Assembly: GCF_000016345.1 (NCBI RefSeq)
Contig: NC_009379.1
Coordinates: 434,001 to 498,000, forward strand
Reading direction: 5' to 3'
Length of the DNA stretch: 64,000 nt
Source: Polynucleobacter asymbioticus QLW-P1DMWA-1
GTDB lineage: Bacteria; Pseudomonadota; Gammaproteobacteria; Burkholderiales; Burkholderiaceae
The notes below the pieces were generated by a model. The model ran no database searches. It was given only the letters and a program-made list of their open reading frames with translations, and was not told where the DNA came from. Below are positions 1 through 9,191 of the stretch, piece after piece. Within the stretch, counting starts at the first letter, position 1. Each line of letters opens with the position of its first letter. The translations under genes and the position numbers were made by a program.

Positions 1-62
1 ATCAAAATGCCCATACAAAAGAAATTTAGAAATTTTGATTTATCAATAAACCGGAGATTTTT

Positions 63-1331
63 ATGACTTCAGCTGTAATGGGTGCCAAAAGCACTAGTAG
101 CAATCCCCTCAAGTCCAAGTGGGTTCAATTGGCCTTGGGTGTAATTTGCATGATGTCTATATCCAGCCCGCAATATGTATGGGCTCTATTTACCAAGCCA
201 ATCATGGGGCAGCTTGGTGTTACTTTGACAGAGCTGCAAGTCACGTTTTCTATTTTGATTGTGCTGCAAACTTTTTTCTCACCCTTTCAGGGATATTTGG
301 TAGATAAGTTTGGCCCACGTCTTCTTTTATCAATCGGTACCATATTGACTGGTGCAAGTTGGGTTCTTTCTGCCAATCTCACTACCGTCTCTAATCTTTA
401 CATCACTTATGGTGTTTTGGGTGGCTTGGGCACCGGTATTGTTTACATTGGTGTTGTTGGTTTGATGGTGCGTTGGTTTCCAAATAACCGCGGCTTTGCA
501 GTTGGTATGGTTGCTGCTGGTTATGGCATCGGCGCATTACTGACTACTTTCCCAATCGCTGACAGTTTGGCTGTATCTGGTATTCAGGGCACGCTGACAT
601 TTTTTGGATACATCATTGGTGCCGTTGGATTATTGGCTGCACAAGGTATTCGCGTGCCCCACGCCGATCGTGTGCAAACAGCTGGTCAAATCGAAGCTGC
701 AGCAGCAGGAGTTGCACCAAAGACTATGTTGAAGACACCGGTATTTTGGGTCATGTTTTTGATGATGTCCATGATGTCTACATCAGGACTCATGGTGATC
801 TCTCAAATGGGCGCCTTCGCAAAAGACTTTGGCATTACGTCAGCGCTTGTTTTCGGTATGGCTGCCTTACCTTTAGCCTTAACTATTGACCGTGTCACGA
901 ATGGTTTAACCCGCCCCTTATTTGGATGGGTATCTGATCGTATCGGACGTGAATACACTATGACTATTGCATTTGGCTTGGAAGCAATTGCGATGTTTGT
1001 CTGGGTTACTACACGTACTGATCCAGTGTTATTCGTTCTTTTGTCTGGTGTTGTGTTCTTTGGTTGGGGTGAGATTTTCTCTTTATTTCCGTCCACTTTG
1101 ACTGATACTTTTGGTCAAAAGCATGCCACGACAAACTATGGTTTTCTTTACATGGCTCAAGGCGTTGGTTCCATTATTGGTGGACCAATTGCAGCGTACA
1201 TTCACGGCGCGACTGATAGCTGGATGCCTGTGTTTGCCATCATGATCGTATTGGATGCGACAGCTGCCATCTTGGCGTTCTTTGTTCTACGCCCAATGCG
1301 TGCTAAGTATTTGAAGTCACGTACTGCTTAA
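63..1331 (+). CDS. MFS transporter, oxalate/formate antiporter-like (OFA family)
   Basis: A 422-residue inner-membrane carrier with about twelve hydrophobic segments in two halves. The loop after the second segment carries the major-facilitator signature (DKFGPR, about residue 80), and the second half has a matching WVSDRIGRE loop. Overall it resembles the OxlT/OFA branch, which exchanges small mono- or dicarboxylates. The start at 63 has a GGAG ribosome site about 8 bases upstream. A strong hairpin terminator follows the stop. The converging neighbour is a gamma-glutamyltransferase-family enzyme. The substrate cannot be read from sequence; a carboxylate is the best guess. Confidence 0.85.
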   Translation: MTSAVMGAKSTSSNPLKSKWVQLALGVICMMSISSPQYVWALFTKPIMGQLGVTLTELQVTFSILIVLQTFFSPFQGYLVDKFGPRLLLSIGTILTGASWVLSANLTTVSNLYITYGVLGGLGTGIVYIGVVGLMVRWFPNNRGFAVGMVAAGYGIGALLTTFPIADSLAVSGIQGTLTFFGYIIGAVGLLAAQGIRVPHADRVQTAGQIEAAAAGVAPKTMLKTPVFWVMFLMMSMMSTSGLMVISQMGAFAKDFGITSALVFGMAALPLALTIDRVTNGLTRPLFGWVSDRIGREYTMTIAFGLEAIAMFVWVTTRTDPVLFVLLSGVVFFGWGEIFSLFPSTLTDTFGQKHATTNYGFLYMAQGVGSIIGGPIAAYIHGATDSWMPVFAIMIVLDATAAILAFFVLRPMRAKYLKSRTA

Positions 1332-1350
1332 GCTAGAAACTGTTGATGGA

Positions 1351-1380
1351 AAAAAGGCTACCAAACAAGTAGCCTTTTTT
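1351..1380. terminator. bidirectional rho-independent terminator
   Basis: A six-pair stem (GGCTAC/GTAGCC) with a seven-base loop is flanked by an A run on the left and six T on the right, so it can end transcription from both sides. It lies between the convergent MFS carrier and the gamma-glutamyltransferase-family gene. Confidence 0.85.
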
Positions 1381-1403
1381 ATTGCCATCGGAATACTGCA
1401 GTA

Positions 1404-3002
1404 TTAAAAAGAGCTGACTGCGCCATCACTCCTAGGATCCCAGCCACCCTGGAGGGTGCCCGATGGATTGCGAATGATGCAGCCTGCGTGGCCGACAGTC
1501 TCATCAAAAGCATCTAGCATTTCAATCTCATGGCCTAGAGCATGAAGTTCTTTGGCCACCCAAGGACTAAAACGCGACTCTAATTTCAGGCTATCACTGG
1601 TTTGGCCCCAAGTACGACCAAGTAACCAACGTGGGCGACTGATGGCGTCTTGCGGATCAAGACCATAAGTGGCAGTGCGTGTGAATACTGCACATTGAGT
1701 TTGAGGTTGGCCATCCCCACCCATCGTGCCATATACCATCGAACGACCATCCTTAAATAAAGCCATCGCTGGATTCAGTGTATGGAATGGCTTGCGATAA
1801 GGCTCAAGGTGATTCAGTGTTTTTGGGTCGAGGGAAAAACTGCACCCCCGGTTTTGCCAATTAACGCCCGATGTCGGCAACACAATTCCTGCGCCAAATT
1901 CGTGGTAGATGCTTTGAATAAATGAAACACAATTACCGTCGCCATCAATGACGCCCATCCAAATGGTATCTGCAGGACCTTTACCTTGACCCCAAGGAAG
2001 TGCTTTTTCAGGATCAATATTCTTAGCGAGTTTCTTCAAAAATGCAGGCGCCAAGAAGGACTGTGCATGTTTTTTCATGTACGCGGGATCGGTTACAAAC
2101 TGATCGCGCACTTTAAAAGCTTGTTTAGTCGCCTCAACACAATGATGAACATATTGGGCGCTATCCACTTTGAAGCGTTTCAAATTTAATTGATCCAGGA
2201 TGCCAATAATCATTAATGAGACCACACCTTGCGTCGGTGGAGTCATGTTGTAGACATTACCCATACTGTGTTGTAGCTCTAGGGGGTCTATGAGTTTTGC
2301 GTGATGACGATGAAGATCGTCTAATCTGAGTGGACTACCTAATTCGGTTAGTTCCTTGGCTAATGATTCAGCCAATTCACCCCGGTAGTAATCGTCGGTA
2401 CCTTTTTTGGCAATTTGGCGCAAGGTTTTCGCAAGACGCTCTTGTTTAAAGATGCTGCCAACAATAGGCGCTTTTCCATTGACTAAAAAGGTCTCTGCAA
2501 AGCCGGGAATAGGGCTAAGCTCTTCAGCCTTCTTGGTAGTCAGGCTAGATTGACTGAAGGTAACGGGTGTGCCAGCTTCTGCATAGTGAATCGCATCTGC
2601 GAGCAGTCGGGATAACGGTAACTTGCCACCCAATCCTTGCTTGGATAGTTGGTGCGCTGCTCCCCAGCCAGAGATTGTTCCAGCGACGGTATTGGCCGCT
2701 ACTGCACCACGAAAAGGGATGGCTTTAGTAATGCCGCGCTCTGCATACCATTTCTTAGTGGCTAGACCAGCCGCCGCGCCACAAGCATCAATACCGCCCA
2801 TGGCTTTGCCAGGAGAATGAATCACCCAAAATGAGTCGCCACCAATGGAGTTCATATGGGGATAAACAACAGCGATAGTTGCTGCTGCTGCGACCATGGC
2901 TTCCAAAGCATTGCCGCCTTCTCGTAAAACGGCTAATGCTGATTCCGATGCTAGGGAATGTGGCGCTACCGCCATTCCCCTAATTCCCCATTTAGGCTGC
3001 AT
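1404..3002 (-). CDS. gamma-glutamyltransferase family protein, cytoplasmic
   Basis: A 532-residue Ntn-hydrolase of the gamma-glutamyltransferase family. These enzymes are made as a proenzyme that cuts itself before a threonine, which then becomes the nucleophile. The likely Thr is residue 346 in ADTIWMGVIDGDGN, followed by family motifs (FGAGIVLPTSG, and MGGDGQPQ near 425). There is no signal peptide, unlike typical periplasmic glutathione-degrading Ggt. The ATG at 3002 has GGAG 8 bases upstream. The length also fits oxamate amidohydrolase (HpxW type), interesting next to an oxalate/formate-like carrier, but sequence alone does not separate the options. Confidence 0.85.
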   Translation of the reverse strand: MQPKWGIRGMAVAPHSLASESALAVLREGGNALEAMVAAAATIAVVYPHMNSIGGDSFWVIHSPGKAMGGIDACGAAAGLATKKWYAERGITKAIPFRGAVAANTVAGTISGWGAAHQLSKQGLGGKLPLSRLLADAIHYAEAGTPVTFSQSSLTTKKAEELSPIPGFAETFLVNGKAPIVGSIFKQERLAKTLRQIAKKGTDDYYRGELAESLAKELTELGSPLRLDDLHRHHAKLIDPLELQHSMGNVYNMTPPTQGVVSLMIIGILDQLNLKRFKVDSAQYVHHCVEATKQAFKVRDQFVTDPAYMKKHAQSFLAPAFLKKLAKNIDPEKALPWGQGKGPADTIWMGVIDGDGNCVSFIQSIYHEFGAGIVLPTSGVNWQNRGCSFSLDPKTLNHLEPYRKPFHTLNPAMALFKDGRSMVYGTMGGDGQPQTQCAVFTRTATYGLDPQDAISRPRWLLGRTWGQTSDSLKLESRFSPWVAKELHALGHEIEMLDAFDETVGHAGCIIRNPSGTLQGGWDPRSDGAVSSF

Positions 3003-3121
3003 GTTTGTTCTCCATTAAGTTCGTTAATTTAGTTATGTCCATATTGTAGAGCTCAAAGAAATGCGGATTTACTGACTTTGCACAATATTGGTTGCTTTAG
3101 TGCGCAGCAGTGATAGCCGAG

Positions 3122-3364
3122 CTAAAACTCAAAAAAGGCGAGCTTCTCTGTACGGGGCAAACGCTTTAAGCGAAGCTCAGCTTTAGACGCTTCTGATCGG
3201 TTTGGGTGCTTTTGGGTTGCCAAGAGGATTACTGGTCTGCGGGACCTCGTATAGCGGGCACCTTGCCCTGAGTTATGGGCCTCTAAGCGATGCTCTAAAC
3301 GGTTGGTGATGCCAGCATAGTAAGTGCCATCAGCACATTCGAGGAGATAAACAAGCCAGGTCAA
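3122..3364 (-). CDS. GIY-YIG domain protein (YhbQ/UPF0213-like)
   Basis: An 80-residue single-domain protein. The GIY-YIG signature appears as VYLLECADGTYYAGIT at the N-terminus, followed by the conserved Arg (LEHRL), the GARYT segment and a late Glu (KAELRLKRL). This matches the small stand-alone UPF0213/YhbQ family, which is nuclease-like with an unclear cellular role. No ATG fits, so the start is probably TTG at 3364, right before the first conserved residues. It has no clear ribosome site, and the start is the uncertain part. It is divergent from clpB, with about 100 bases between them. Confidence 0.8.
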   Translation of the reverse strand: MTWLVYLLECADGTYYAGITNRLEHRLEAHNSGQGARYTRSRRPVILLATQKHPNRSEASKAELRLKRLPRTEKLAFFEF

Positions 3365-3399
3365 AATAAAGGAAATTAGGGTTTAAAGTGGGTTAGATG

Positions 3400-3427
3400 C
3401 TTGAAATTATTAATATTGCCCTTATAT
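3400..3427 (+). promoter_or_regulatory. candidate sigma-32 (heat shock) promoter of clpB
   Basis: CTTGAAA at 3400-3406 matches the sigma-32 -35 element. After a 12-base spacer comes CCCTTATAT at 3419-3427, close to the CCCCATNT -10 element. It lies about 40 bases before the clpB start, as expected for a heat-shock gene. The assignment is by consensus only. Confidence 0.6.
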
Positions 3428-3467
3428 TCTATAGATAGGTATATACGAAGTTAATGGAGTTTAAAAA

Positions 3468-6071
3468 ATGAGAATAGATAAGTTAACAACCAAATTTCAA
3501 GAGGCTCTTAGTGAAGCCCAAAGTATCGCTTTAGCCAAAGACAACCAATATATTGAGCCCGCCCATCTTCTGTTAGCGATGCTTCGTGACTCTGATGGTG
3601 GGGCAAAAAGTTTGCTCACGCGCGCTGGAGTCAATGTGCTAGGCCTTGAAAAAGGTGTGGAAAAGCTGATTGGTAATTTGCCAGAAGTGCAGGGCACCAG
3701 CGGAGAGGTTCAAGTTGGGCGTGATTTAAGTAATTGGCTCAACTTATGCGAGAAAGAAGCAAACAAGAAGAATGATCAATTCATTGCTGGCGAGTTATTT
3801 TTGCTAGTAGTGGCTGATGACAAGGGTGAGCTCGGTAAAGTGGCTCGCGAGAATGGTTTAAATCGTAAATCGTTAGAAGCGGCTATTGATTTAGTGCGCG
3901 GAGGAGAGTCAGTGAATAGTGCAGATGCTGAAGGTCAACGGGAAGCTTTAAAAAAATATACGGTCGATTTAACGGAGCGTGCGCGCGCGGGTAAATTGGA
4001 TCCAGTGATTGGGCGTGATGATGAAATTCGTCGCACCATTCAGATTTTGCAACGTCGCGGTAAAAACAATCCAGTGTTGATTGGCGAGCCAGGGGTCGGT
4101 AAGACTGCCATTGTTGAAGGCTTGGCGCAACGCATTGTGAATGGCGAGGTGCCTGAGACCCTTAAAAATAAACGTGTACTGGTTCTGGATATGGCCTTGT
4201 TATTGGCTGGTGCCAAGTATCGTGGTGAATTTGAGGAGCGCCTTAAGGCGGTTCTGAGTGATGTTGCTAAGGATGAAGGTCAAACCATCATTTTTATCGA
4301 TGAGATCCACACCATGGTTGGAGCTGGTAAGGGCGATGGCGCTATGGATGCTGGCAATATGCTTAAGCCTGCCTTGGCACGTGGTGAGTTGCATTGTATT
4401 GGCGCAACTACCTTGGATGAGTATCGTAAGTACATTGAAAAAGATCCCGCACTTGAGCGTCGCTTCCAAAAAGTCATGGTAGAGGAGCCGAGTGTGGAGG
4501 CGACTATTGCCATCTTGCGTGGCTTACAAGAGCGCTATGAGCTTCATCACGGGATAGAAATTACTGATCCAGCTATCGTGGCGGCAGCTGAGTTGTCGCA
4601 TCGCTACATTACCGATCGTTTCTTACCAGATAAGGCGATTGATTTAATTGATGAGGCGGGTTCACGCATTCGGATGGAGATCGACTCTAAGCCAGAGGTG
4701 ATGGATAAGCTAGAGCGCCGTCTGATACAGCTCAAGATTGAGCGCGAAGCCGTTAAGAAGGAAAAAGATGAGGCTTCGCAAAAGCGTCTGGGCTTAATCG
4801 AGGATGAAATTAAACGTCTTGGTGCCGAGTATGCGGACTTAGAGGAAATCTGGAAAGCAGAGAAGGGTGCTGTATTAGGCGCTGCCAATCTGAAAGAAGA
4901 AATTGAAAAAATCCGTGCTGACATTGTGAAGTTACAGCGCGAAGGCAAGCTTGAGCAGGTTGCTGAATTGCAATACAGCAAACTTCCTGAGTTAGAGGCT
5001 AAACTCAAATCTGCTGCGGCTGCTGAAGCCAAGGGTGATAAAAATGGCGTAGTGAAGAATAAATTGCTGCGCACTCAAGTTGGTGCTGAAGAGATTGCCG
5101 AGGTGGTTTCTCGTGCTACTGGTATTCCGGTTTCTAAGATGATGCAGGGCGAGCGTGACAAGCTTCTCAAAATGGAAGAGTTACTGCACAAGCGCGTTGT
5201 TGGTCAGGAAGAAGCCATTCGTGCAGTGTCAGATGCGATTCGTCGCTCCCGTGCTGGCTTAGCTGAAGAGAATCGTCCGTATGGATCCTTCTTGTTCCTT
5301 GGGCCCACAGGTGTTGGTAAGACAGAGCTTTGCAAAGCTTTAGCAGGCTTCTTGTTTGACAGTGAAGATCATCTGATCCGTATCGACATGAGTGAGTTCA
5401 TGGAGAAACATAGCGTTGCCCGTTTGATTGGCGCCCCTCCAGGTTATGTTGGTTACGAAGAGGGTGGATATTTAACTGAACAAGTTCGTCGTCATCCATA
5501 TAGCGTCATCTTGTTTGATGAAATTGAAAAAGCACATCCAGATGTCTTTAACGTGCTCTTGCAGGTTCTAGATGATGGTCGCTTAACCGATGGTCAAGGC
5601 CGCACGGTTGACTTCAAAAATACTGTGATTGTGATGACCAGTAATATTGGTTCGCATCTAATCCAATCTATGGTTGATAAGAAGCAGGCTGAAATTAAGG
5701 AAGCGGTATTTGAGGAATTGAAGAACCACTTCCGTCCAGAGTTCTTGAACCGGATTGATGAAATTGTTGTCTTCCACGGCTTGGATAAAGGCAATATTGC
5801 CAATATTGCGAAAATACTCCTCAAAAACTTGTCAGATCGTCTGGCTAAGGTCGATATGCAGCTTGAGGTGAGTGATGCTGCCTTAAGTAAGATTGCCGAG
5901 GTGGGCTTTGATCCTGTATTTGGGGCAAGACCACTCAAGCGTGCTATCCAGCAGCATATTGAAAACCCCGTTTCCAAGATGATTCTGGAAGGTACTTTTG
6001 GGCCTAAAGATACAGTGCCGGTAGATGTGGATAACAAAGGCGACTTCAGTTTTACTCGCCAAGTTCATTAA
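3468..6071 (+). CDS. clpB: ATP-dependent disaggregase ClpB (Hsp100)
   Basis: An 867-residue hexameric AAA+ chaperone that works with DnaK to pull proteins out of aggregates in the cytoplasm. In order: Clp N-domain (about 1-145), first AAA module with Walker A GEPGVGKT (206-213) and Walker B in [10 protein letters not shown], the long coiled-coil middle domain (about 410-530) that separates ClpB from ClpA/C, and second AAA module with GPTGVGKT (612-619). The pore loop around [12 protein letters not shown] is present. Length is normal. The ATG has GGAG 8 bases upstream, and a sigma-32-like promoter precedes the gene. It appears to be transcribed alone. Confidence 0.98.
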   Translation: MRIDKLTTKFQEALSEAQSIALAKDNQYIEPAHLLLAMLRDSDGGAKSLLTRAGVNVLGLEKGVEKLIGNLPEVQGTSGEVQVGRDLSNWLNLCEKEANKKNDQFIAGELFLLVVADDKGELGKVARENGLNRKSLEAAIDLVRGGESVNSADAEGQREALKKYTVDLTERARAGKLDPVIGRDDEIRRTIQILQRRGKNNPVLIGEPGVGKTAIVEGLAQRIVNGEVPETLKNKRVLVLDMALLLAGAKYRGEFEERLKAVLSDVAKDEGQTIIFIDEIHTMVGAGKGDGAMDAGNMLKPALARGELHCIGATTLDEYRKYIEKDPALERRFQKVMVEEPSVEATIAILRGLQERYELHHGIEITDPAIVAAAELSHRYITDRFLPDKAIDLIDEAGSRIRMEIDSKPEVMDKLERRLIQLKIEREAVKKEKDEASQKRLGLIEDEIKRLGAEYADLEEIWKAEKGAVLGAANLKEEIEKIRADIVKLQREGKLEQVAELQYSKLPELEAKLKSAAAAEAKGDKNGVVKNKLLRTQVGAEEIAEVVSRATGIPVSKMMQGERDKLLKMEELLHKRVVGQEEAIRAVSDAIRRSRAGLAEENRPYGSFLFLGPTGVGKTELCKALAGFLFDSEDHLIRIDMSEFMEKHSVARLIGAPPGYVGYEEGGYLTEQVRRHPYSVILFDEIEKAHPDVFNVLLQVLDDGRLTDGQGRTVDFKNTVIVMTSNIGSHLIQSMVDKKQAEIKEAVFEELKNHFRPEFLNRIDEIVVFHGLDKGNIANIAKILLKNLSDRLAKVDMQLEVSDAALSKIAEVGFDPVFGARPLKRAIQQHIENPVSKMILEGTFGPKDTVPVDVDNKGDFSFTRQVH

Positions 6072-6079
6072 TCAACTCG

Positions 6080-6103
6080 TGGTGCAGGAATTTTCCTGCA
6101 CCA
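6080..6103 (+). terminator. long perfect hairpin after clpB
   Basis: Eleven bases pair perfectly around a two-base centre (TGGTGCAGGAA/TTCCTGCACCA), 9 bases after the clpB stop. No T run follows, so it may be a weak terminator, an mRNA-stabilising 3' end or a protein-binding palindrome. The next gene starts 14 bases later. Confidence 0.5.
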
Positions 6104-6116
6104 GTAAACTTGGTAC

Positions 6117-6872
6117 ATGACTGCAGCTAATTTATCGCCCCTTTTAACCCCCGCCAGTGGTTTGGCTGATGCCTTGCGAAATAATGGTTTTGCAGTAGCT
6201 TCTGCAGAAACGGTTGGAGATATTGCAAATACTTCCCTAGTCAGCCTGGAAGATATCTCTCATTTTTGGGAGGGATTGCCGCGTGATCCCTATCTCAAGG
6301 ATGGCGGTCGTTACCGTTATCGTCGTCATGCGAGTTATGAAATTCAGTCAAATACACTAACGCTGGTACCACATCGTGCGCATTGGCAGTCTGTAGATTA
6401 CAACGCATTGCACGGGGGGATTGAACGATGGTTTGAGCCAATGCAGGCACATTTAATTGCGAATCCAGCGTGGCAGTCTTTGCTCCTTGGTCTTGGAGCC
6501 TTATTGAGTGGCCAAAAGCCAGTGACAACTTGGTTTGTGGAAGCTCATCAATTTCGGATTGATACCACCGATGGAATAGGGCGTCCCACACCCGAGGGTG
6601 CGCATCGTGATGGCGTCGATTTTGTCGCTGTCTTTTTAATAGACCGAGTGGGAATTAAAGGTGGTGAAACTCGAATTTTCGAAGCCTCTGGTTCTACTGG
6701 TTTGAGATTTACGCTTTCACAGCCTTGGTCTTTGTTGTTGATGAATGATGCGCGCATGATTCATGAATCAACCCCGATCCAGCCGCTCGGAAATTACGGC
6801 TATCGAGATACCTTAGTTCTGACTTACCGCTCAAATGGTTTTCAGGACTCTCCAAACCGTAGTCAGCAATAA
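6117..6872 (+). CDS. 2-oxoglutarate/Fe(II)-dependent oxygenase (PF10014-type)
   Basis: A 251-residue protein resembling the 2OG-Fe dioxygenase family that includes amino acid hydroxylases such as isoleucine dioxygenase and the biofilm-linked BsmA. The iron triad is readable: HRDGVDFV (about 163-170) gives His and Asp, and MIHESTP (about 220) gives the distal His. A following Arg in YRDTLVLTYR could hold 2-oxoglutarate. The family usually hydroxylates free amino acids; the substrate here is unknown. It follows clpB by 45 bases and converges with a Bug-family gene 10 bases away. No strong ribosome site precedes the ATG. Confidence 0.8.
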   Translation: MTAANLSPLLTPASGLADALRNNGFAVASAETVGDIANTSLVSLEDISHFWEGLPRDPYLKDGGRYRYRRHASYEIQSNTLTLVPHRAHWQSVDYNALHGGIERWFEPMQAHLIANPAWQSLLLGLGALLSGQKPVTTWFVEAHQFRIDTTDGIGRPTPEGAHRDGVDFVAVFLIDRVGIKGGETRIFEASGSTGLRFTLSQPWSLLLMNDARMIHESTPIQPLGNYGYRDTLVLTYRSNGFQDSPNRSQQ

Positions 6873-6882
6873 GACTAGACAA

Positions 6883-7866
6883 CTATTCAGGTTCCATCCC
6901 TGCCTCCTTAATAGCCTTAGCCCATTTAGCCGTTTCCAATTTTATTTTTTTATCCAAGGCTTCAGGACTACCAGGTTGTGTTTCAAAACCCATTGCTGAA
7001 AAGCGTTCGACTAAATCTTTGGATTTAGCAGCCTCATTAATTGCATTATTCAGTTTCAGAACGATATCTTTTGGCATGTTAGCGGGGCCAAACGCAGCAA
7101 AGAAAGCAATCAATTCATAGTTTTTAATGCCCAGAGCTTCATTTACTGTAGGTAATTGAGGGATGGCAGGAGAGCGTTTTAATGAGGTGACTGCGAGCCC
7201 GTGAATTTTCCCTGCTTGGACTTGGGGTAGGCTCACAGCAAAGTCTGAGCTAAACATATTAACTTGACCTCCAATTAAATCAGTCATGGCATTAGGGCCG
7301 CTCTTATATGAAACCCCAGTCATTTTGATGCCAGCTACGCTTGCCAGCATTTCGGAGGAAACCCGCTGAGAAGCACTAGCGTATGCAAAGGTCACTTTCC
7401 CTGGATCGGATTTAGCCAGTGTGACAAAACCATTGAGCGACTTCACAGGTAAATCATTATTGACAGCAATAATCAGTGGAACCGACCCAAAATATCCAAT
7501 GGGTGTAAATGCTGTGTCTTGGTTATAGGGAAGATTTTTAGCGAGACTTTTTAATGCGGCATTCGTACTATTCGTTCCAAATAAAAGCGTATAGCCATCA
7601 GCGGGAGATTTAGCTACGACATCAGCGCCAATCATGCCGCTAGCGCCGGGCCGATTTTCAACAATGACTGGCTGGCCTAATGCTTCACCCATTTTGGCTG
7701 CAAAGGCTCTACCAATTTGGTCGGTAGCACTTCCAGGGGCAAATGGAACGATGGCTTTGATTGGCTTTGTTGGGTAGTTGTCTGCAATCGTGAGTGTGCA
7801 ATACAAGCTAATAAGGAGGCCCATTCCCAGCAGAGAGAGTTGTTTCATGGAGTATTTTATTTTCAT
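6883..7866 (-). CDS. Bug family (TctC-like) periplasmic substrate-binding protein
   Basis: A 327-residue protein with an N-terminal signal peptide (hydrophobic core about 8-28). It has the Bug signature YPTKPIKAIVPFAPGSATD, followed by ENRPGASGMIGADVVAKSPADG in segments (ENRPGASG about 72-79; SPADGYTL about 90). These proteins bind carboxylates or related small molecules in the periplasm for tripartite tricarboxylate transporters, or act as sensors. No TctA/TctB permease is nearby. It is divergent from the MFS gene at 7951. Ligand unknown. Confidence 0.9.
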   Translation of the reverse strand: MKIKYSMKQLSLLGMGLLISLYCTLTIADNYPTKPIKAIVPFAPGSATDQIGRAFAAKMGEALGQPVIVENRPGASGMIGADVVAKSPADGYTLLFGTNSTNAALKSLAKNLPYNQDTAFTPIGYFGSVPLIIAVNNDLPVKSLNGFVTLAKSDPGKVTFAYASASQRVSSEMLASVAGIKMTGVSYKSGPNAMTDLIGGQVNMFSSDFAVSLPQVQAGKIHGLAVTSLKRSPAIPQLPTVNEALGIKNYELIAFFAAFGPANMPKDIVLKLNNAINEAAKSKDLVERFSAMGFETQPGSPEALDKKIKLETAKWAKAIKEAGMEPE

Positions 7867-7950
7867 GCTGTCCCCGTCTTATTAGCTATTAGTGTAGCGG
7901 GTCTTAAGGCTGGGACGAGTAGAATGAGTTCACGTTTCTACTGACTATTT

Positions 7951-9183
7951 ATGCGCTTTCGTTCAACTAGTTATACCCCTCTTATGCTGATGGCACAAAC
8001 CTGTGCCTTATTGGGTTTTGCCTGTTATGCAGTTGTTCTTACTCCATTACAAGAGGAGTGGGGCTTAAGTAATCTCCAATCCGGCCTTATTGCCAGCGCT
8101 TTTTTCTTTGGTTATATGTTGGCCGTACCTGTGGCTACTGCTTTAACCGACCGGATCGATGCTCGCAAAGTGTATTTAATCGGGGGCTTGTCTGCGGCAA
8201 TCGGTTTATTGGGTATGGGAATTTTTTCCCATAACTTTTGGACTGCCTTGTTATTCATGGCAATTAATGGGGCCGGGCTTGCCGGAACCTACATGCCTGG
8301 GCTGAAGATTTTGTCAGACCGAATCAAATCCGGAGAGCTCACGCGCCATATTGCTTTTTATACTGCCTTCTTTGGCATTGGCACTGGTTTCTCTTATCTT
8401 TGTTCTGGGTGGATCTTAAGTTTGCTTGGGTGGCGTTATGTATTTGGCCTCATTGCTTTAGGGCCCTTGCTAGCATTTGTGATTGTTCTTTGTTTCATAC
8501 CGCCACTCGATCACGAAAAATGGAGTGGGCCTTTGCAAATTCGATTGCGTGATTTATTTCCAGTAGATAAATGGAAGATAGTCTTGCAAGATAAAAAAGC
8601 AGCTGGTTTTATTTTTGGATATACAGCCCATACAATCGAGCTCTTTGCATCTCGTAGTTGGATTGTGGCTTTCTTTGCTTTTTGCGCAATAAGTTCTGGC
8701 GAATCCTTTTTTCTAGCGATTACTACATTGGCTGGAATCATTAACTTCTTTGGTGTACCTGCTTCGATATTAGGCAATGAAATTGCATTACGGATTGGCC
8801 GACAAAGATGGGTTTGTATCGCGATGATTACGAGTGCTGTGCTCGGTATTATCTTGGCCAGTTCGACTGGGCATACATGGTGGCTCATTATTATTTTAGC
8901 AGTTGCGCATGCAGTTTTTATCATGGCAGACTCAGCAACATTGACGGCCGGCTTAGTCATGAGCGCTCAAGAAAATATTAAGGGTGCAGCTATGGGATTG
9001 CATTCTTTAATGGGTTTTGGTGGTGGCTTATTGGGCCCTGCAATTTTTGGCTTTGTCTTGGATATTGCAGGCTCACGCTCATCACACGCGGCGTGGATAT
9101 GGGCTTATGCTGCAATCGTGATTTGGGGTGTGCTCTTTGTGCTGTATGAGCGCCGTAATGGTTGGGCTGGTAAATCAGCTTGA
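7951..9183 (+). CDS. MFS transporter
   Basis: A 410-residue major-facilitator carrier with about twelve membrane segments. The conserved loop TDRIDARKV after the second segment and the paired cytoplasmic loop in the second half support the family. It lies directly upstream of ccoI, and its stop overlaps the longest possible ccoI reading frame, so the two are probably co-transcribed. A copper-related role has been suggested for MFS proteins such as CcoA in cbb3 assembly, and the position would fit that. The sequence alone does not prove it, and substrate specificity is open. Confidence 0.85.
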   Translation: MRFRSTSYTPLMLMAQTCALLGFACYAVVLTPLQEEWGLSNLQSGLIASAFFFGYMLAVPVATALTDRIDARKVYLIGGLSAAIGLLGMGIFSHNFWTALLFMAINGAGLAGTYMPGLKILSDRIKSGELTRHIAFYTAFFGIGTGFSYLCSGWILSLLGWRYVFGLIALGPLLAFVIVLCFIPPLDHEKWSGPLQIRLRDLFPVDKWKIVLQDKKAAGFIFGYTAHTIELFASRSWIVAFFAFCAISSGESFFLAITTLAGIINFFGVPASILGNEIALRIGRQRWVCIAMITSAVLGIILASSTGHTWWLIIILAVAHAVFIMADSATLTAGLVMSAQENIKGAAMGLHSLMGFGGGLLGPAIFGFVLDIAGSRSSHAAWIWAYAAIVIWGVLFVLYERRNGWAGKSA

Positions 9184-9191
9184 ATACCTCG

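Noticed and set aside
4604..5074. 156-codon antisense open frame inside clpB
   Set aside because: It is the shadow of a strongly conserved coding region and has a Ser/Leu-rich, low-complexity translation without any domain or ribosome site.
5594..6037. 147-codon antisense open frame in the clpB 3' part
   Set aside because: Same reason: mirror of the second AAA module, no family resemblance.
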